Shown: in pieces, positions 28,370-35,909 of the stretch
Layout: each line of letters begins with the position of its first letter
Position numbering within the stretch: position 1 is the first letter of the stretch
NCBI RefSeq assembly: GCF_001598335.1
Contig: NZ_BCYT01000003.1
Coordinates: 62,001-126,000, forward strand
Origin: Sphingobium abikonense NBRC 16140
GTDB lineage: Bacteria > Pseudomonadota > Alphaproteobacteria > Sphingomonadales > Sphingomonadaceae
Length of the DNA: 64,000 nucleotides
Reading direction: 5' to 3'
The notes under the pieces: generated by a model
What the model saw: the letters and a program-made list of their open reading frames with translations, nothing else
What the model was told of the DNA's origin: nothing
Databases searched by the model: none
Program-made: the position numbers and the translations under genes

Positions 28370-28477
28370 ATGAACCATCACAGCCATTTCCCGCATGTGC
28401 CGCCGCCGATCTTCATTGGCGGCGCGATCCTCCTCTTCGCCGTCCTCGATCTGGCCGCCCGCATGGTGATGGCATGA
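28370..28477 (+). CDS. Small predicted membrane peptide (35 aa)
   Basis: The 35-codon frame encodes a His/Pro-rich start (MNHHSHFPHVPPP) followed by one hydrophobic span (IFIGGAILLFAVLDLAARMVM). GGAAGGC precedes the ATG, and the stop overlaps the gpL start (ATGA), which supports translation. It could be a holin-like or other membrane peptide; function unknown. Confidence 0.5.
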   Translation: MNHHSHFPHVPPPIFIGGAILLFAVLDLAARMVMA

Positions 28478-28956
28478 CCTTCGTCGCGCGCCCGCCCGCC
28501 GGCGAAGTCGATCAGCCGCCCGCGCCCGAAGCGCCGGTGGTCAATGACGGCTTTTTTCCCGACGTCGATACGGCGGACGTGCGCGACGTCGCGCGCATCC
28601 CCACCAGCATCACGGCGCCGCGCCTGCGCGCCGCGATCCTCGCCGCGATCATGACCGTGGAAATCGATCTGCGCGCCTTCGCCGCCGCCGCCATCGCCGC
28701 CGGTCACGCCACGCTGGCCGCCATGCCCGCGCCCCAGCTGGACGGCAGGAGCGTGCAGGTCGTTCGCTACCTGCGCGCGGTGTCGCTCTATGCCAAGGCC
28801 GAACTGATCGACCGCCACCGCGACTTCGACACCACGGCCGCCGGCGGCAACCAGGCCGACGAACTCACCCCCTCGATCGGCGAACTGCGCCGCGACGCGC
28901 AGCACGCCGTGCGCGACATCAAGGGGCTGACCCGCGCGACCGTGGACCTGATCTGA
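28474..28956 (+). CDS. Head completion/stabilisation protein (P2 gpL type)
   Basis: 160 residues, similar to the 169 of P2 gpL. Typical parts are the early VNDGFFPDVDTADVRDVARIPTSITAPRLRAAILAAI and the late YLRAVSLYAKAELIDRHRDFDTTAAGGNQADEL plus RRDAQHAVRDIKG. It binds the filled head so that tails can join. The ATG overlaps the stop of the upstream small peptide by four bases, and its stop shares bases with the gpX start. Confidence 0.9.
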   Translation: MTFVARPPAGEVDQPPAPEAPVVNDGFFPDVDTADVRDVARIPTSITAPRLRAAILAAIMTVEIDLRAFAAAAIAAGHATLAAMPAPQLDGRSVQVVRYLRAVSLYAKAELIDRHRDFDTTAAGGNQADELTPSIGELRRDAQHAVRDIKGLTRATVDLI

Positions 28957-29180
28957 TGGTGAGCGCGCAACGCCTGGTCGCCCGGCAAGGCGATACGCTC
29001 GACCAGCTGCTCTGGCGCGAGGCGGGGCTTGGCCCCGGCAAGATCACGCCTGTTCTCGACGCCAACCCCGGCCTTGCCGACCTTGGTTCCATCCTGCCGC
29101 TCGGCACCGTCGTCATCGTCCCCGCGAGCGAGGAAGCCGCCACCACCCGCACCCTGCCGCTCATTCAACTCTGGAGCTGA
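28956..29180 (+). CDS. Tail protein X (P2 gpX type, LysM-like)
   Basis: 74 residues with the gpX pattern: RLVARQGDTLDQLLWREAGLGPGKITPVLDANPGLADLGSILPLGTVVIVP. This LysM-like fold is found in small tail proteins of P2 phages and is needed for a functional tail. Overlaps the gpL stop by one base. The C-terminal PLIQLWS matches the family ending. Confidence 0.92.
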   Translation: MVSAQRLVARQGDTLDQLLWREAGLGPGKITPVLDANPGLADLGSILPLGTVVIVPASEEAATTRTLPLIQLWS

Positions 29181-29183
29181 TCC

Positions 29184-29516
29184 ATGGACCTTCGCACCTT
29201 TCTCGAATCGGGGGCCGAAATGGTCGGTTCGCTGACCCCGTCGCTGATCGGCTCGGCCGTCGCCCAGGCATGGAAGCCCGCCCTGCCGTTCCGCCAGCGC
29301 TTCCTGCAATGGATCGTGGGATCCACGGTCAGCTATTATGCGACGCAGGCGATCGTCGCGGTCACCGACTGGAATCAGTTCGTCGCGCAATCGATCGCCT
29401 TCGCCATCGCGCTCATCGCCTTCGACGCCACCCCGCGCATCGCCCGCGCCGCGATCGACACGCTCGCCGCCGCGCCCTCCCGCATCGCTGACCGCTTTCT
29501 GCCCCGGAAGGATTGA
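29184..29516 (+). CDS. Putative holin
   Basis: 110 residues with two probable hydrophobic stretches, FLQWIVGSTVSYYATQAIVAV and FVAQSIAFAIALIAFDATP, between basic ends (FRQRF, DRFLPRKD). Size, membrane spans and position immediately before the endolysin fit a holin that forms the inner-membrane lesion at lysis. No specific holin family is recognised by signature, so the call rests mainly on context. Confidence 0.7.
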   Translation: MDLRTFLESGAEMVGSLTPSLIGSAVAQAWKPALPFRQRFLQWIVGSTVSYYATQAIVAVTDWNQFVAQSIAFAIALIAFDATPRIARAAIDTLAAAPSRIADRFLPRKD

Positions 29517-29518
29517 TC

Positions 29519-30004
29519 ATGCCCCTATTCGATCGGGCGGCCCTGGCCGCCGAACTGGTCCGCGACGAGGGCGAAAGGCTGAAAGTCTATCGCTGCACCG
29601 CCGGCAAGCGGACGATCGGCGTCGGCCGCAATCTGGACGATGTCGGCATCAGCGCGCAGGAGACGCGCGATCTGGGCATCACCCTCGCCAGCTGCATCGC
29701 CACCGGCATCACCCGCAGCCAGTCCCGCGCCCTGCTCGACAATGACATCGCCCGGTGCGAGGCCGACCTTGACCGTCGCCTGCGCTGGTGGCGGACGCTC
29801 GATGCGGTGCGCCAGCGCATCCTGCTCAATATGTGCTTCAATCTGGGCATCGGGAGCCTGCTGGGCTTCGTGAACACCCTCGCGATGGTGAAGGCGGGCC
29901 GCTACGCCGATGCCGCCGTCAACATGCTCAAGTCCAGATGGGCGGGGCAGGTCGGCAAGCGCGCCGATCGCCTGTCCACCATGATGCGCACCGGCGCGGC
30001 ATGA
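29519..30004 (+). CDS. Endolysin, GH24 lysozyme
   Basis: 161 residues of the phage-lysozyme (GH24) fold. RDEGERLKVYRCTAGKRTIGVGRNLDD gives the pattern E17-8aa-C26-5aa-T32, the Glu/Cys/Thr version of the Glu/Asp/Thr triad. NMCFNLGIGSLLGFVNTLAMVKAG and KSRWAGQVGKRADRLSTMMRTG are the C-terminal family segments. It cleaves peptidoglycan at lysis. No signal-arrest N-terminus is seen, so it depends on the holin. I chose ATG 29519 because GGAAGGA lies seven bases upstream; a TTG at 29513 is possible. Confidence 0.93.
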   Translation: MPLFDRAALAAELVRDEGERLKVYRCTAGKRTIGVGRNLDDVGISAQETRDLGITLASCIATGITRSQSRALLDNDIARCEADLDRRLRWWRTLDAVRQRILLNMCFNLGIGSLLGFVNTLAMVKAGRYADAAVNMLKSRWAGQVGKRADRLSTMMRTGAA

Positions 30005-30396
30005 TCGGCCGCGCGCATCTGATCCTCGGCGCCGCGCTCGCCGCCTGCCTCGCCGGCATGGGCGGCTTTGCCTATGGCGCCCGCGTCGGCGCCGCCCAGG
30101 AACAGGCGGCGCAGAAGCGGGCCGACGACGCCCGCGAGACGCAGCGCCAGCAGTTGCAGGCCCGGCTCGATGCATCGGCGCAGCGCGCCCAGGCCGCCGA
30201 ATATGCCCGACAGGGCGATGTCAGGGAAATCTATCATGAAAGCCAGAAAATCATCGAGCGCCCGGTTTATGGCGCTATGTGCGTCGATGCTGATGGCGTC
30301 GGCCTGCTCGACCGCGCCGCCGCCACGGCCAATGGCGAAGGTGCCCGCGACCCTGCTGGCGCCACCGCCGCGCCTGCCCCCGGTCCAGCGGACTGA
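30001..30396 (+). CDS. Rz-like inner-membrane spanin
   Basis: 131 residues with an N-terminal membrane span (AHLILGAALAACLAGMGGFAYG) and a long periplasmic coiled coil (QEQAAQKRADDARETQRQQLQARLDASAQRAQAAEYAR). The tail is short and Pro/Ala-rich. The layout fits the inner-membrane spanin that works with an outer-membrane partner to fuse the membranes after the wall is cut. Its ATG overlaps the endolysin stop (ATGA). A second gene is nested in another frame. Confidence 0.8.
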   Translation: MIGRAHLILGAALAACLAGMGGFAYGARVGAAQEQAAQKRADDARETQRQQLQARLDASAQRAQAAEYARQGDVREIYHESQKIIERPVYGAMCVDADGVGLLDRAAATANGEGARDPAGATAAPAPGPAD

Positions 30397-30529
30397 GGCC
30401 GGCGCGATGACCGGCGGCCAGTGCCATGCCAGCCTGCTCAGCCTCTACGACGTCGCCGGGCAAATCCGCGCAACGCTAATCGAACTGCAAGGCGCGGCGC
30501 GCGCCGCCGGCGGCGAGGCGGACCACTGA
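30236..30529 (+). CDS. Rz1-like outer-membrane spanin lipoprotein, overlapping Rz
   Basis: 97 residues in the +1 frame, starting within the Rz gene. The signal peptide MKARKSSSARFMALCASMLMASAC ends in a lipobox (MASAC), followed by a Pro-rich mature part (STAPPPRPMAKVPATLLAPPPRLPPVQ), the usual Rz1 composition. Partner of the Rz-like spanin. The stop overlaps the gpR start (TGATG). Confidence 0.78.
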   Translation: MKARKSSSARFMALCASMLMASACSTAPPPRPMAKVPATLLAPPPRLPPVQRTEAGAMTGGQCHASLLSLYDVAGQIRATLIELQGAARAAGGEADH

Positions 30530-31047
30530 TGCGCAAGGCCGACAGCTTGCGGCGCTGGCTCTCCGCCTCCCTGCCTGAATTTCGGACGCACCCTGACCGG
30601 ATGCAAATCTATGTCGAGGGCGGCGCCGTCAACGCGCGCCGATCCGCCAGCCTGTCCTTCACCTACAGCTATACGCTCAAGCTGCTGATCACCGACTATG
30701 CCGGCGACACCGACCTGATCATGGTGCCGGTGCTGGCATGGATCGAGAAGGAACAGCCGCAGCTGCTCCAGCGACCGGACAGCCAGCCTTTCAGCTTCGA
30801 AGCCGAACTGCTCGACAGCGAATGCTTTGATATCGAAATCGCGATCGACCTCACTGAAATGGTCCTGGTCATGCCGCGCCCCGATCATAGCGGCTATGAC
30901 GTCGATCATCCGCCCGAACCGGACTTCACCGACAGCTGGCCCGACGTGCAGGCGTCCTTCCTGCAAGGATTCGGCAATGTCGAATTGCTGGCGGAGACGC
31001 AGGATCCCGAAGCCGTGCTGACCCCGGCCATTCCCCCGGCGGCATGA
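30529..31047 (+). CDS. Tail completion protein R (P2 gpR type)
   Basis: 172 residues beginning MRKADSLRRWLSASLPEF, the gpR start. RMQIYVEGGAVNARRSASLSFTYSYTLKLLITDY and VLAWIEKEQPQLL are family segments. It helps finish the tail top and the head-tail joint. Overlaps Rz1 upstream and gpS downstream by a few bases each, so the lysis and tail-completion genes are one transcript. Confidence 0.9.
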   Translation: MRKADSLRRWLSASLPEFRTHPDRMQIYVEGGAVNARRSASLSFTYSYTLKLLITDYAGDTDLIMVPVLAWIEKEQPQLLQRPDSQPFSFEAELLDSECFDIEIAIDLTEMVLVMPRPDHSGYDVDHPPEPDFTDSWPDVQASFLQGFGNVELLAETQDPEAVLTPAIPPAA

Positions 31048-31715
31048 CCGACGATCTGGCCGAAATCGAGCGCATCGCCGGCGGCCTGCTACGCAGCCTG
31101 TCGTCGGGCGAGCGCCGCACGCTGATGCGGAAGATGGCCCGCGCGCTGGCGATCAGCAACCGCGAGCGCATCAGCGCCCAGCGGCAACCGGACGGGACCG
31201 CGTTCGAGGCACGAAAGCAGAAAGAACCGCCGGTGTCAGGCCGGGGCGCGGCCTGTTTCCTCTATCCCTCGGGTGGCGGCGGCGAACCGCGCCGCGTCAT
31301 CATGAAGAGCTTCACCTGGGGCAATGGCCGGATGATGACCGGCTTCGACATCGAGGCCGGCGGCATCCGCTCCTTCGAATTCGACCGGATCGTCAAATGG
31401 CTGCCGGTGCCCGAGGAGCATCGCAATGCCGGCGGCGGCAAGCTGCGCCGCCGGGGCGGCCTGCGCCGCCGCGCCATGTTCCGCCGCCTCGCATCGTCCC
31501 GATTCCTGAAAACCGGCACCGACGATCAGGGCTTCTGGGTCGGCTTCACCGGCAAGGTCTCACAGATCGCCAGCGTCCATCACTATGGCCTGCGCGACAA
31601 GCCATCGCTCCGCGCGAAAGCCGTGTCCTATCCCCGCCGCGAACTGATCGGCGCCACCCCGGCGGACCGCGACCAGTTGCTGGACCTGCTTTATTCCCAT
31701 CTCGCCACGGACTAA
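31044..31715 (+). CDS. Tail completion/virion morphogenesis protein S (P2 gpS type)
   Basis: 223 residues. Conserved parts are LLRSLSSGERRTLMRKMARALAISNRERISAQRQPDGTAFEARK and WVGFTGKVSQIASVHHYGLRDK, with KAVSYPRRELIGATPADRDQLL at the end. It is somewhat longer than P2 gpS because of a basic insert near residue 130 (LRRRGGLRRRAMFRRL). It works with gpR in tail completion. It is the last gene of this late unit; the next gene is cargo on the other strand. Confidence 0.9.
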   Translation: MTDDLAEIERIAGGLLRSLSSGERRTLMRKMARALAISNRERISAQRQPDGTAFEARKQKEPPVSGRGAACFLYPSGGGGEPRRVIMKSFTWGNGRMMTGFDIEAGGIRSFEFDRIVKWLPVPEEHRNAGGGKLRRRGGLRRRAMFRRLASSRFLKTGTDDQGFWVGFTGKVSQIASVHHYGLRDKPSLRAKAVSYPRRELIGATPADRDQLLDLLYSHLATD

Positions 31716-31759
31716 CAGAAGCTACCACCCGTCTCGAGTTTGATTCAGAAATCCTATCA

Positions 31760-32355
31760 TCAGTTTTTATCTGGCGCTTCAACATCATGCGGTTCGGCAG
31801 CCCCTTCCAATCCTTGATTATTGACATATTTATTAGAAATAGTTTCTGATGTTTTCGCAGAATCTGATGAAATAAGCGAAACTCTATCCAGCGTATCTTT
31901 CCACATCTGAACGATATTTTCTCCCGAAAGCGAATCCGTGTCCGATTGAAGAGTTTTCCCGCTATGTCCTTCTGTATGAACAAATTTACGAGAATTATTG
32001 TTTAATGTTATTTGACATAGATAGAAAAATGCGATGTTTGCGAATGCTGTTTGGCCGTTTGTAGCGTTCGTCAGCATCACGTTGTTGTTGGCCGCAATGC
32101 CAACCTTTGCTAAGTCGCCTTCGCCCAGTGAATTTGGCGATGCTTTAGCAATTTGAACGATATCATTGCTAAGATTTGCTGTCATTTCCATAGACTTGGC
32201 ATTTGCCGTGAGCGCACCTTGCGCGCATACGCCGCCTTGCGAAGCGATACCTGCGGAATAATCTGCCTTCCAGATGAACACCCGTTGGCCATAGCCGCCT
32301 TTGATATCAGGCCTATAAGACATCGCGCTTCTGTCCATCATTGCACAGCCGCTAA
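31760..32355 (-). pseudogene. Cargo lipoprotein gene, 3' part (split by IS1380-family element)
   Basis: This AT-rich frame encodes almost all of a mature lipoprotein: the sequence reads V-S-G-C-A-M-M-D-R-S-A-M-S-Y-R-P-D upstream of the first ATG, with the Cys as probable lipidation site. The body is VFIWKADYSAGIASQGGVCAQGALTANA to the end, about 195 residues. I recognise no domain. The start of the signal peptide lies on the far side of the IS at 34003-34051. An internal ATG (32341) could give a non-exported product. Location at the end of a late unit fits a moron gene. Confidence 0.75.
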
Positions 32356-34001
32356 CCTTTGCTATTCACCGGAGGGCAGGAGGAGGTTGGCGAGAGTGGC
32401 GTAAGGCACTGTTCTGAAGTAGGAAATTGGTTGTCTACACCATTCCTGTTCAGGACAGAAAATGCCACAAGCCACACCCGCCGGTAGCGAGGTTAGCGCG
32501 CCCCGGTTTTCGTTTCCAGCCATCGGGCGCAAGAAAGTGAGCGCGGCGTTCGACGGAGGCCGATTGACCTCAGACGGCGGAGTTCTGCTTCTGGCGCGGG
32601 CCGAGCGCGAGATGCGGATTTGCGCGCGGCTCGCCAGCTGTATTGCCGATCCGCGCGAGCCCTCTCGGGTGATCCATGCGCTGGACGACATTCTGCGGGC
32701 GCGGGTCCTGGCGATCTGCTGCGGTTACGAAGATGCCGACGACCTTGATTCTCTGCGCGATGATCCCGGCTTCCGCCTGGCGTTGGGCAAGCTGCCGGGC
32801 TCCGGCTCGGGCCTTGCCAGCCAACCGACGATGAGCCGCTGGGAGAACGCACCGACCACGCGCGAACTGGCCCGGATGATGGCCGCGATGATCGGCATCT
32901 ATTGCACCAGTTATCCCGCCCCGCCGGCAGCGGTGACGCTGGACATCGATGACACCTGCGATGTCGTCCACGGCTACCAGCAGCTCTCGTTCTGGAACGG
33001 TCATCATGGCGAGCGCTGCTTCCTGCCGATCCATGTCTACGACACCGCCACCGGCCGGCCGGTTGCCATGTTGCTGTGCACCGGCAAGACGCCATCGGGC
33101 GCCGAAGCGGCCGGCCACATCCGGCGCCTGGTGCGCCATATCCGCCGGCACTGGCCCGAAACCCACATCACCGTCCGTGGCGACGGACATTACGGCCGGC
33201 CCGAGGTCATGGCCTTCTGCGAGGCGCACCGCGTCGACTACGTGTTCGGCCTGCCGACCAACGCCGCGCTGCGTGCCGATCCGATCATCGTTGCCGTCGC
33301 CGATGCCTGCGCGGTCAGGCGGGCCAAGGCCCAGTATCCGGTGCTGCGCAACTATGCCGAGACCCGCTACGGGGCGAAGAGCTGGAAGTGCCAGCGCCGC
33401 GTCGTCGCCCGGATTGAAGCCAGCACGCTGGGCATGGACATCCGCTATGTCGTCACCTCGCTGACCGATGGTTCGGCCGAGCACATCTACGACACGCTCT
33501 ACTGCGCGCGCGGCCAGGCCGAAAACCTGATCAAGCGCCACAAATCGCAGCTCGCCAGCGATCGCACCTCGTGCCGCTCGGCCAACGCCAACCAGATGCG
33601 GCTGATTCTGCATACCGCGGCCTACTGGCTGATGTGGCGCATCCAGCAGGCAATCCCCAAGACAACCGCGCTCGCCGTTGCTGAGTTCGCCACCTTGCGC
33701 TTGCGGCTGCTCAAGGTCGCCGCCCGCGTCATCGAAACCGCCACGCGCATCCGCGTCGCGTTCGCGTCAGCCTGCCCCGAGGCCAGCACGTTTCAAACCG
33801 TTGCCGCCGCCTTCAGGCCCGCGCCGACATAGCCGGCGCGGCCACGCCGCCGCTCCCCCAAGCTCCAGCCCATCAACCTCGAAAAGCCCATTAATCCTGA
33901 CGCGGTGAAAAACACCGGTGGAGATGCTCGCCCTGATCACCTAGCCGTCGACACATCGCGGCCGAACAAGCCCAGCGCTGCAGCCTCATGAATAGTGCGG
34001 G
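32356..34001 (+). mobile_element. IS1380-family insertion sequence (about 1.65 kb)
   Basis: The ends were placed by joining the interrupted lipoprotein gene: TAA at 32353-32355 and 34003-34005 is common to both sides. Reading inward, the ends are CCTTTGCTATTCACC and CCCGCACTATTCATG, sharing CC-N4-CTATTCA. Size and the single transposase gene fit the IS1380 family. The target duplication looks like 3-4 bp, near but not exactly the 4-5 bp usual for this family, so the ends may be off by a base or two. Confidence 0.75.
32462..33832 (+). CDS. IS1380-family transposase
   Basis: 456 residues, full length. It starts with FPAIGRKKVSAAFDGGRLTSDGGVLLLARAE, a family signature. The DDE residues are probably in AVTLDIDDTCDVVHG, ITVRGDGHYGRPEVMAFCE and ARGQAENLIKRHKSQLASDRTSC. 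It cuts and pastes the element through its terminal inverted repeats. The frame is intact, so the IS may still be mobile. It lies entirely within the IS ends at 32356 and about 34001. Confidence 0.93.
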   Translation: MPQATPAGSEVSAPRFSFPAIGRKKVSAAFDGGRLTSDGGVLLLARAEREMRICARLASCIADPREPSRVIHALDDILRARVLAICCGYEDADDLDSLRDDPGFRLALGKLPGSGSGLASQPTMSRWENAPTTRELARMMAAMIGIYCTSYPAPPAAVTLDIDDTCDVVHGYQQLSFWNGHHGERCFLPIHVYDTATGRPVAMLLCTGKTPSGAEAAGHIRRLVRHIRRHWPETHITVRGDGHYGRPEVMAFCEAHRVDYVFGLPTNAALRADPIIVAVADACAVRRAKAQYPVLRNYAETRYGAKSWKCQRRVVARIEASTLGMDIRYVVTSLTDGSAEHIYDTLYCARGQAENLIKRHKSQLASDRTSCRSANANQMRLILHTAAYWLMWRIQQAIPKTTALAVAEFATLRLRLLKVAARVIETATRIRVAFASACPEASTFQTVAAAFRPAPT

Positions 34002-34002
34002 T

Positions 34003-34051
34003 TAAGCAGTTGCCCTACGCACACGAAGATAGGCAGAATTATCATTCTCAT
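34003..34051 (-). pseudogene. Cargo lipoprotein gene, 5' part (signal peptide start)
   Basis: Reading leftward, ATG at 34051 follows CGGGGGATTG, a good ribosome binding site, and encodes MRMIILPIFVCVGQLL before running into the IS. Joined at the shared TTA to the 3' part, it gives MRMIILPIFVCVGQLLSGC, a complete lipoprotein signal peptide with an LSGC lipobox. An in-frame upstream ATG at about 34129 exists but has no better signal. Confidence 0.75.
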
Positions 34052-34296
34052 ATGTGCAATCCCCCGTTGTCTCTGTGATTCAAATGCGCAGACAGCGGTA
34101 GCAAGAAGGCAAGGTTTTGCCAATTTCATTACGCAGGAGAAACTAGAAGTATACCCGCACTGGGCGAAAGGATTGCATTGTGACCATCTACCCATCGGCA
34201 TGCGAAGCTTTTGACAATCTTGAACACCGGCGGTTCCGCCATCATGAATTGTTTCGACACCAAAGCGACCTGAAGCGCGGTCCGCATCCGCCCTTC

Positions 34297-34322
34297 CATT
34301 TGGATAGCCGCCTGTCCAAATG
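34297..34322 (+). promoter_or_regulatory. Late-promoter dyad, copy 2 (J-I-fibre unit)
   Basis: Exact copy of the 26-bp dyad at 25333 with the same CAGG following. It lies 35-44 bases before the two possible starts of gene J, immediately after the IS/lipoprotein insertion. Its presence gives the J unit its own late promoter despite the inserted DNA. Confidence 0.8.
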
Positions 34323-34356
34323 CAGGCCGTAGCCTTGGAGGCGCGGCTCGCCCGAC

Positions 34357-35271
34357 ATGACGGGCATGGCCGACGCTCCCTATACCGCCGTTGATCTTTC
34401 GCGCTTGCTCGCGCCCGACATTATCGAGCCGTTGGATTTCGAAACGATCCTGAGCGGTGCCGTCGCGCGCATGAAGGACGAGATGGCCGCGAGCGGCCTG
34501 ACCTTCGAAAGCCGCGACAGCGACCCGGCGACCAAGCTGCTCCAGACCTTCTCCTATTTCGTCCAGCTGCTGCGCCAGCGCATCAACGATGCCGCCCGCG
34601 CCGTCATGCCCGCCTATGCGACCGGCGCCGATCTCGACAATATCGCCGCCGCCTTCGGCATCGCGCGCCTGGTCATCACCCCGGCGGATGCAGCGACCGG
34701 CGCGCCTGCGGTGCTGGAAAGCGACGATGATTTCCGCCGCCGCATGGTGCTGGCGCCCGAAGGCTATTCGGTCGCCGGGCCGGAGGGCGCCTATATCTCC
34801 CACGCCCTTTCGGCCGATGCCGACGTGCTGGACGCCAGCGCGACCAGCCCTGCCCCCGGCGAAGTGCTGGTGGCCATACTGTCCCGCACCGGCGACGGCG
34901 GCGCCTCGCCCGCGCTGGTCGACAAGGTCGCCGCCTACCTCTCGGCCGACACGCGCCGCCCCCTGACCGACTATGTGACCGTCCAGTCAGCGCAGCTGGT
35001 GGAATATGCCGTCGATTATGATCTGACCACCTATAACGGCCCCGATGGCGGTGTCGTGTTCGCCGCGTCGAAGGCCGCTGTGGATGCCTATGTCGCGCAG
35101 AGCCGGCGTCTGGGCATGGACATCACCCGATCGGCGATCTTCGCCGCCGCCCATGTCGCCGGCGTCCAGAACATCATATTGCGCAGCCCGCCGGCGGACA
35201 TCGCGATCAGCAGGACGCAGGCGCCTGTCTGCACCGGCGTCACCGCCCGGCATCTGGGGACCGGCGAATGA
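34357..35271 (+). CDS. Baseplate assembly protein J (P2 gpJ type)
   Basis: 304 residues of the baseplate J/gp47 family. Typical segments are LLQTFSYFVQLLRQRINDAARAVMPAYATGADLDNIAAAFGI, FRRRMVLAPEGYSVAGPEGAYISHALSA and PGEVLVAILSRTGDG. The C-terminal part has the metal-independent RSAIFAAAHVAGVQNIIL. The start could be ATG 34357 or 34366; neither has a clear ribosome site. It forms the outer baseplate and is the first gene of its late unit. It overlaps gene I by four bases. Confidence 0.92.
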   Translation: MTGMADAPYTAVDLSRLLAPDIIEPLDFETILSGAVARMKDEMAASGLTFESRDSDPATKLLQTFSYFVQLLRQRINDAARAVMPAYATGADLDNIAAAFGIARLVITPADAATGAPAVLESDDDFRRRMVLAPEGYSVAGPEGAYISHALSADADVLDASATSPAPGEVLVAILSRTGDGGASPALVDKVAAYLSADTRRPLTDYVTVQSAQLVEYAVDYDLTTYNGPDGGVVFAASKAAVDAYVAQSRRLGMDITRSAIFAAAHVAGVQNIILRSPPADIAISRTQAPVCTGVTARHLGTGE

Positions 35272-35909
35272 CCTATGCTTCGGTCCTGCCGCCCGGCTCG
35301 ACGCCGCTGGAAAAGGCGCTCGAACAGGTCACAGCCTTCCTGCTCGATCTGCCGGTCGACATGCGCAAGCTCTGGTCGCCCATGGAGTGCCCGGCGGCCC
35401 ATCTGCCATGGCTTGCCTGGGGGCTGTCGGTCGATATCTGGGATGCCGACTGGCCCGAAGCGGTCAAGCGCGCGGCGGTGGCCGACGCCATCGGCTTCCA
35501 CCGGCGCAAGGGCACGGCGGCGTCGCTGCGCACCGTCCTCGATCGCTTCGACCCGCTGATCAGGATCGTCGAATGGTTCGAGGATCGCGACACGCTCGAT
35601 CCCTACATGTTCCGGCTCGAACTGCCCCTCTCGGTCGACAGTCCTGTCATCTATGACGAAGCGCTGGTGGCGCAAATCCTGCGCGACATCGCCGCCGTCA
35701 AGCCGGTCCGCGCCCGCATGGTCGCCGTCCACAAACTGCGCGCGGACGCCGAAGCCTGGCTGACATCGGGCGCGCTGGCCGGCGGGATCAGCCGCATGGA
35801 TGCCGCCGCCGATCTTCACAGCGCCACCGATCCGGTCTGGGGAACCTACCTCCAGACGGCGAACGGCGAACCCATCATTTCGGCGCTGGGCGCCTTTCTG
35901 GAGGTATAA
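35268..35909 (+). CDS. Tail protein I (P2 gpI type)
   Basis: 213 residues. Family segments are LPPGSTPLEKALEQ, LWSPMECPAAHLPWLAWGLSVDIWDADWPEAVKRAAVADAIGFHRRKGTAASLRTVLDRF, and RARMVAVHKLRADAEAWLTSGALAGGISRMDAAA. It joins the baseplate with gpJ and holds the fibres. The start overlaps the J stop (ATGA), and its stop overlaps the fibre start (TAATG). Confidence 0.93.
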   Translation: MTYASVLPPGSTPLEKALEQVTAFLLDLPVDMRKLWSPMECPAAHLPWLAWGLSVDIWDADWPEAVKRAAVADAIGFHRRKGTAASLRTVLDRFDPLIRIVEWFEDRDTLDPYMFRLELPLSVDSPVIYDEALVAQILRDIAAVKPVRARMVAVHKLRADAEAWLTSGALAGGISRMDAAADLHSATDPVWGTYLQTANGEPIISALGAFLEV

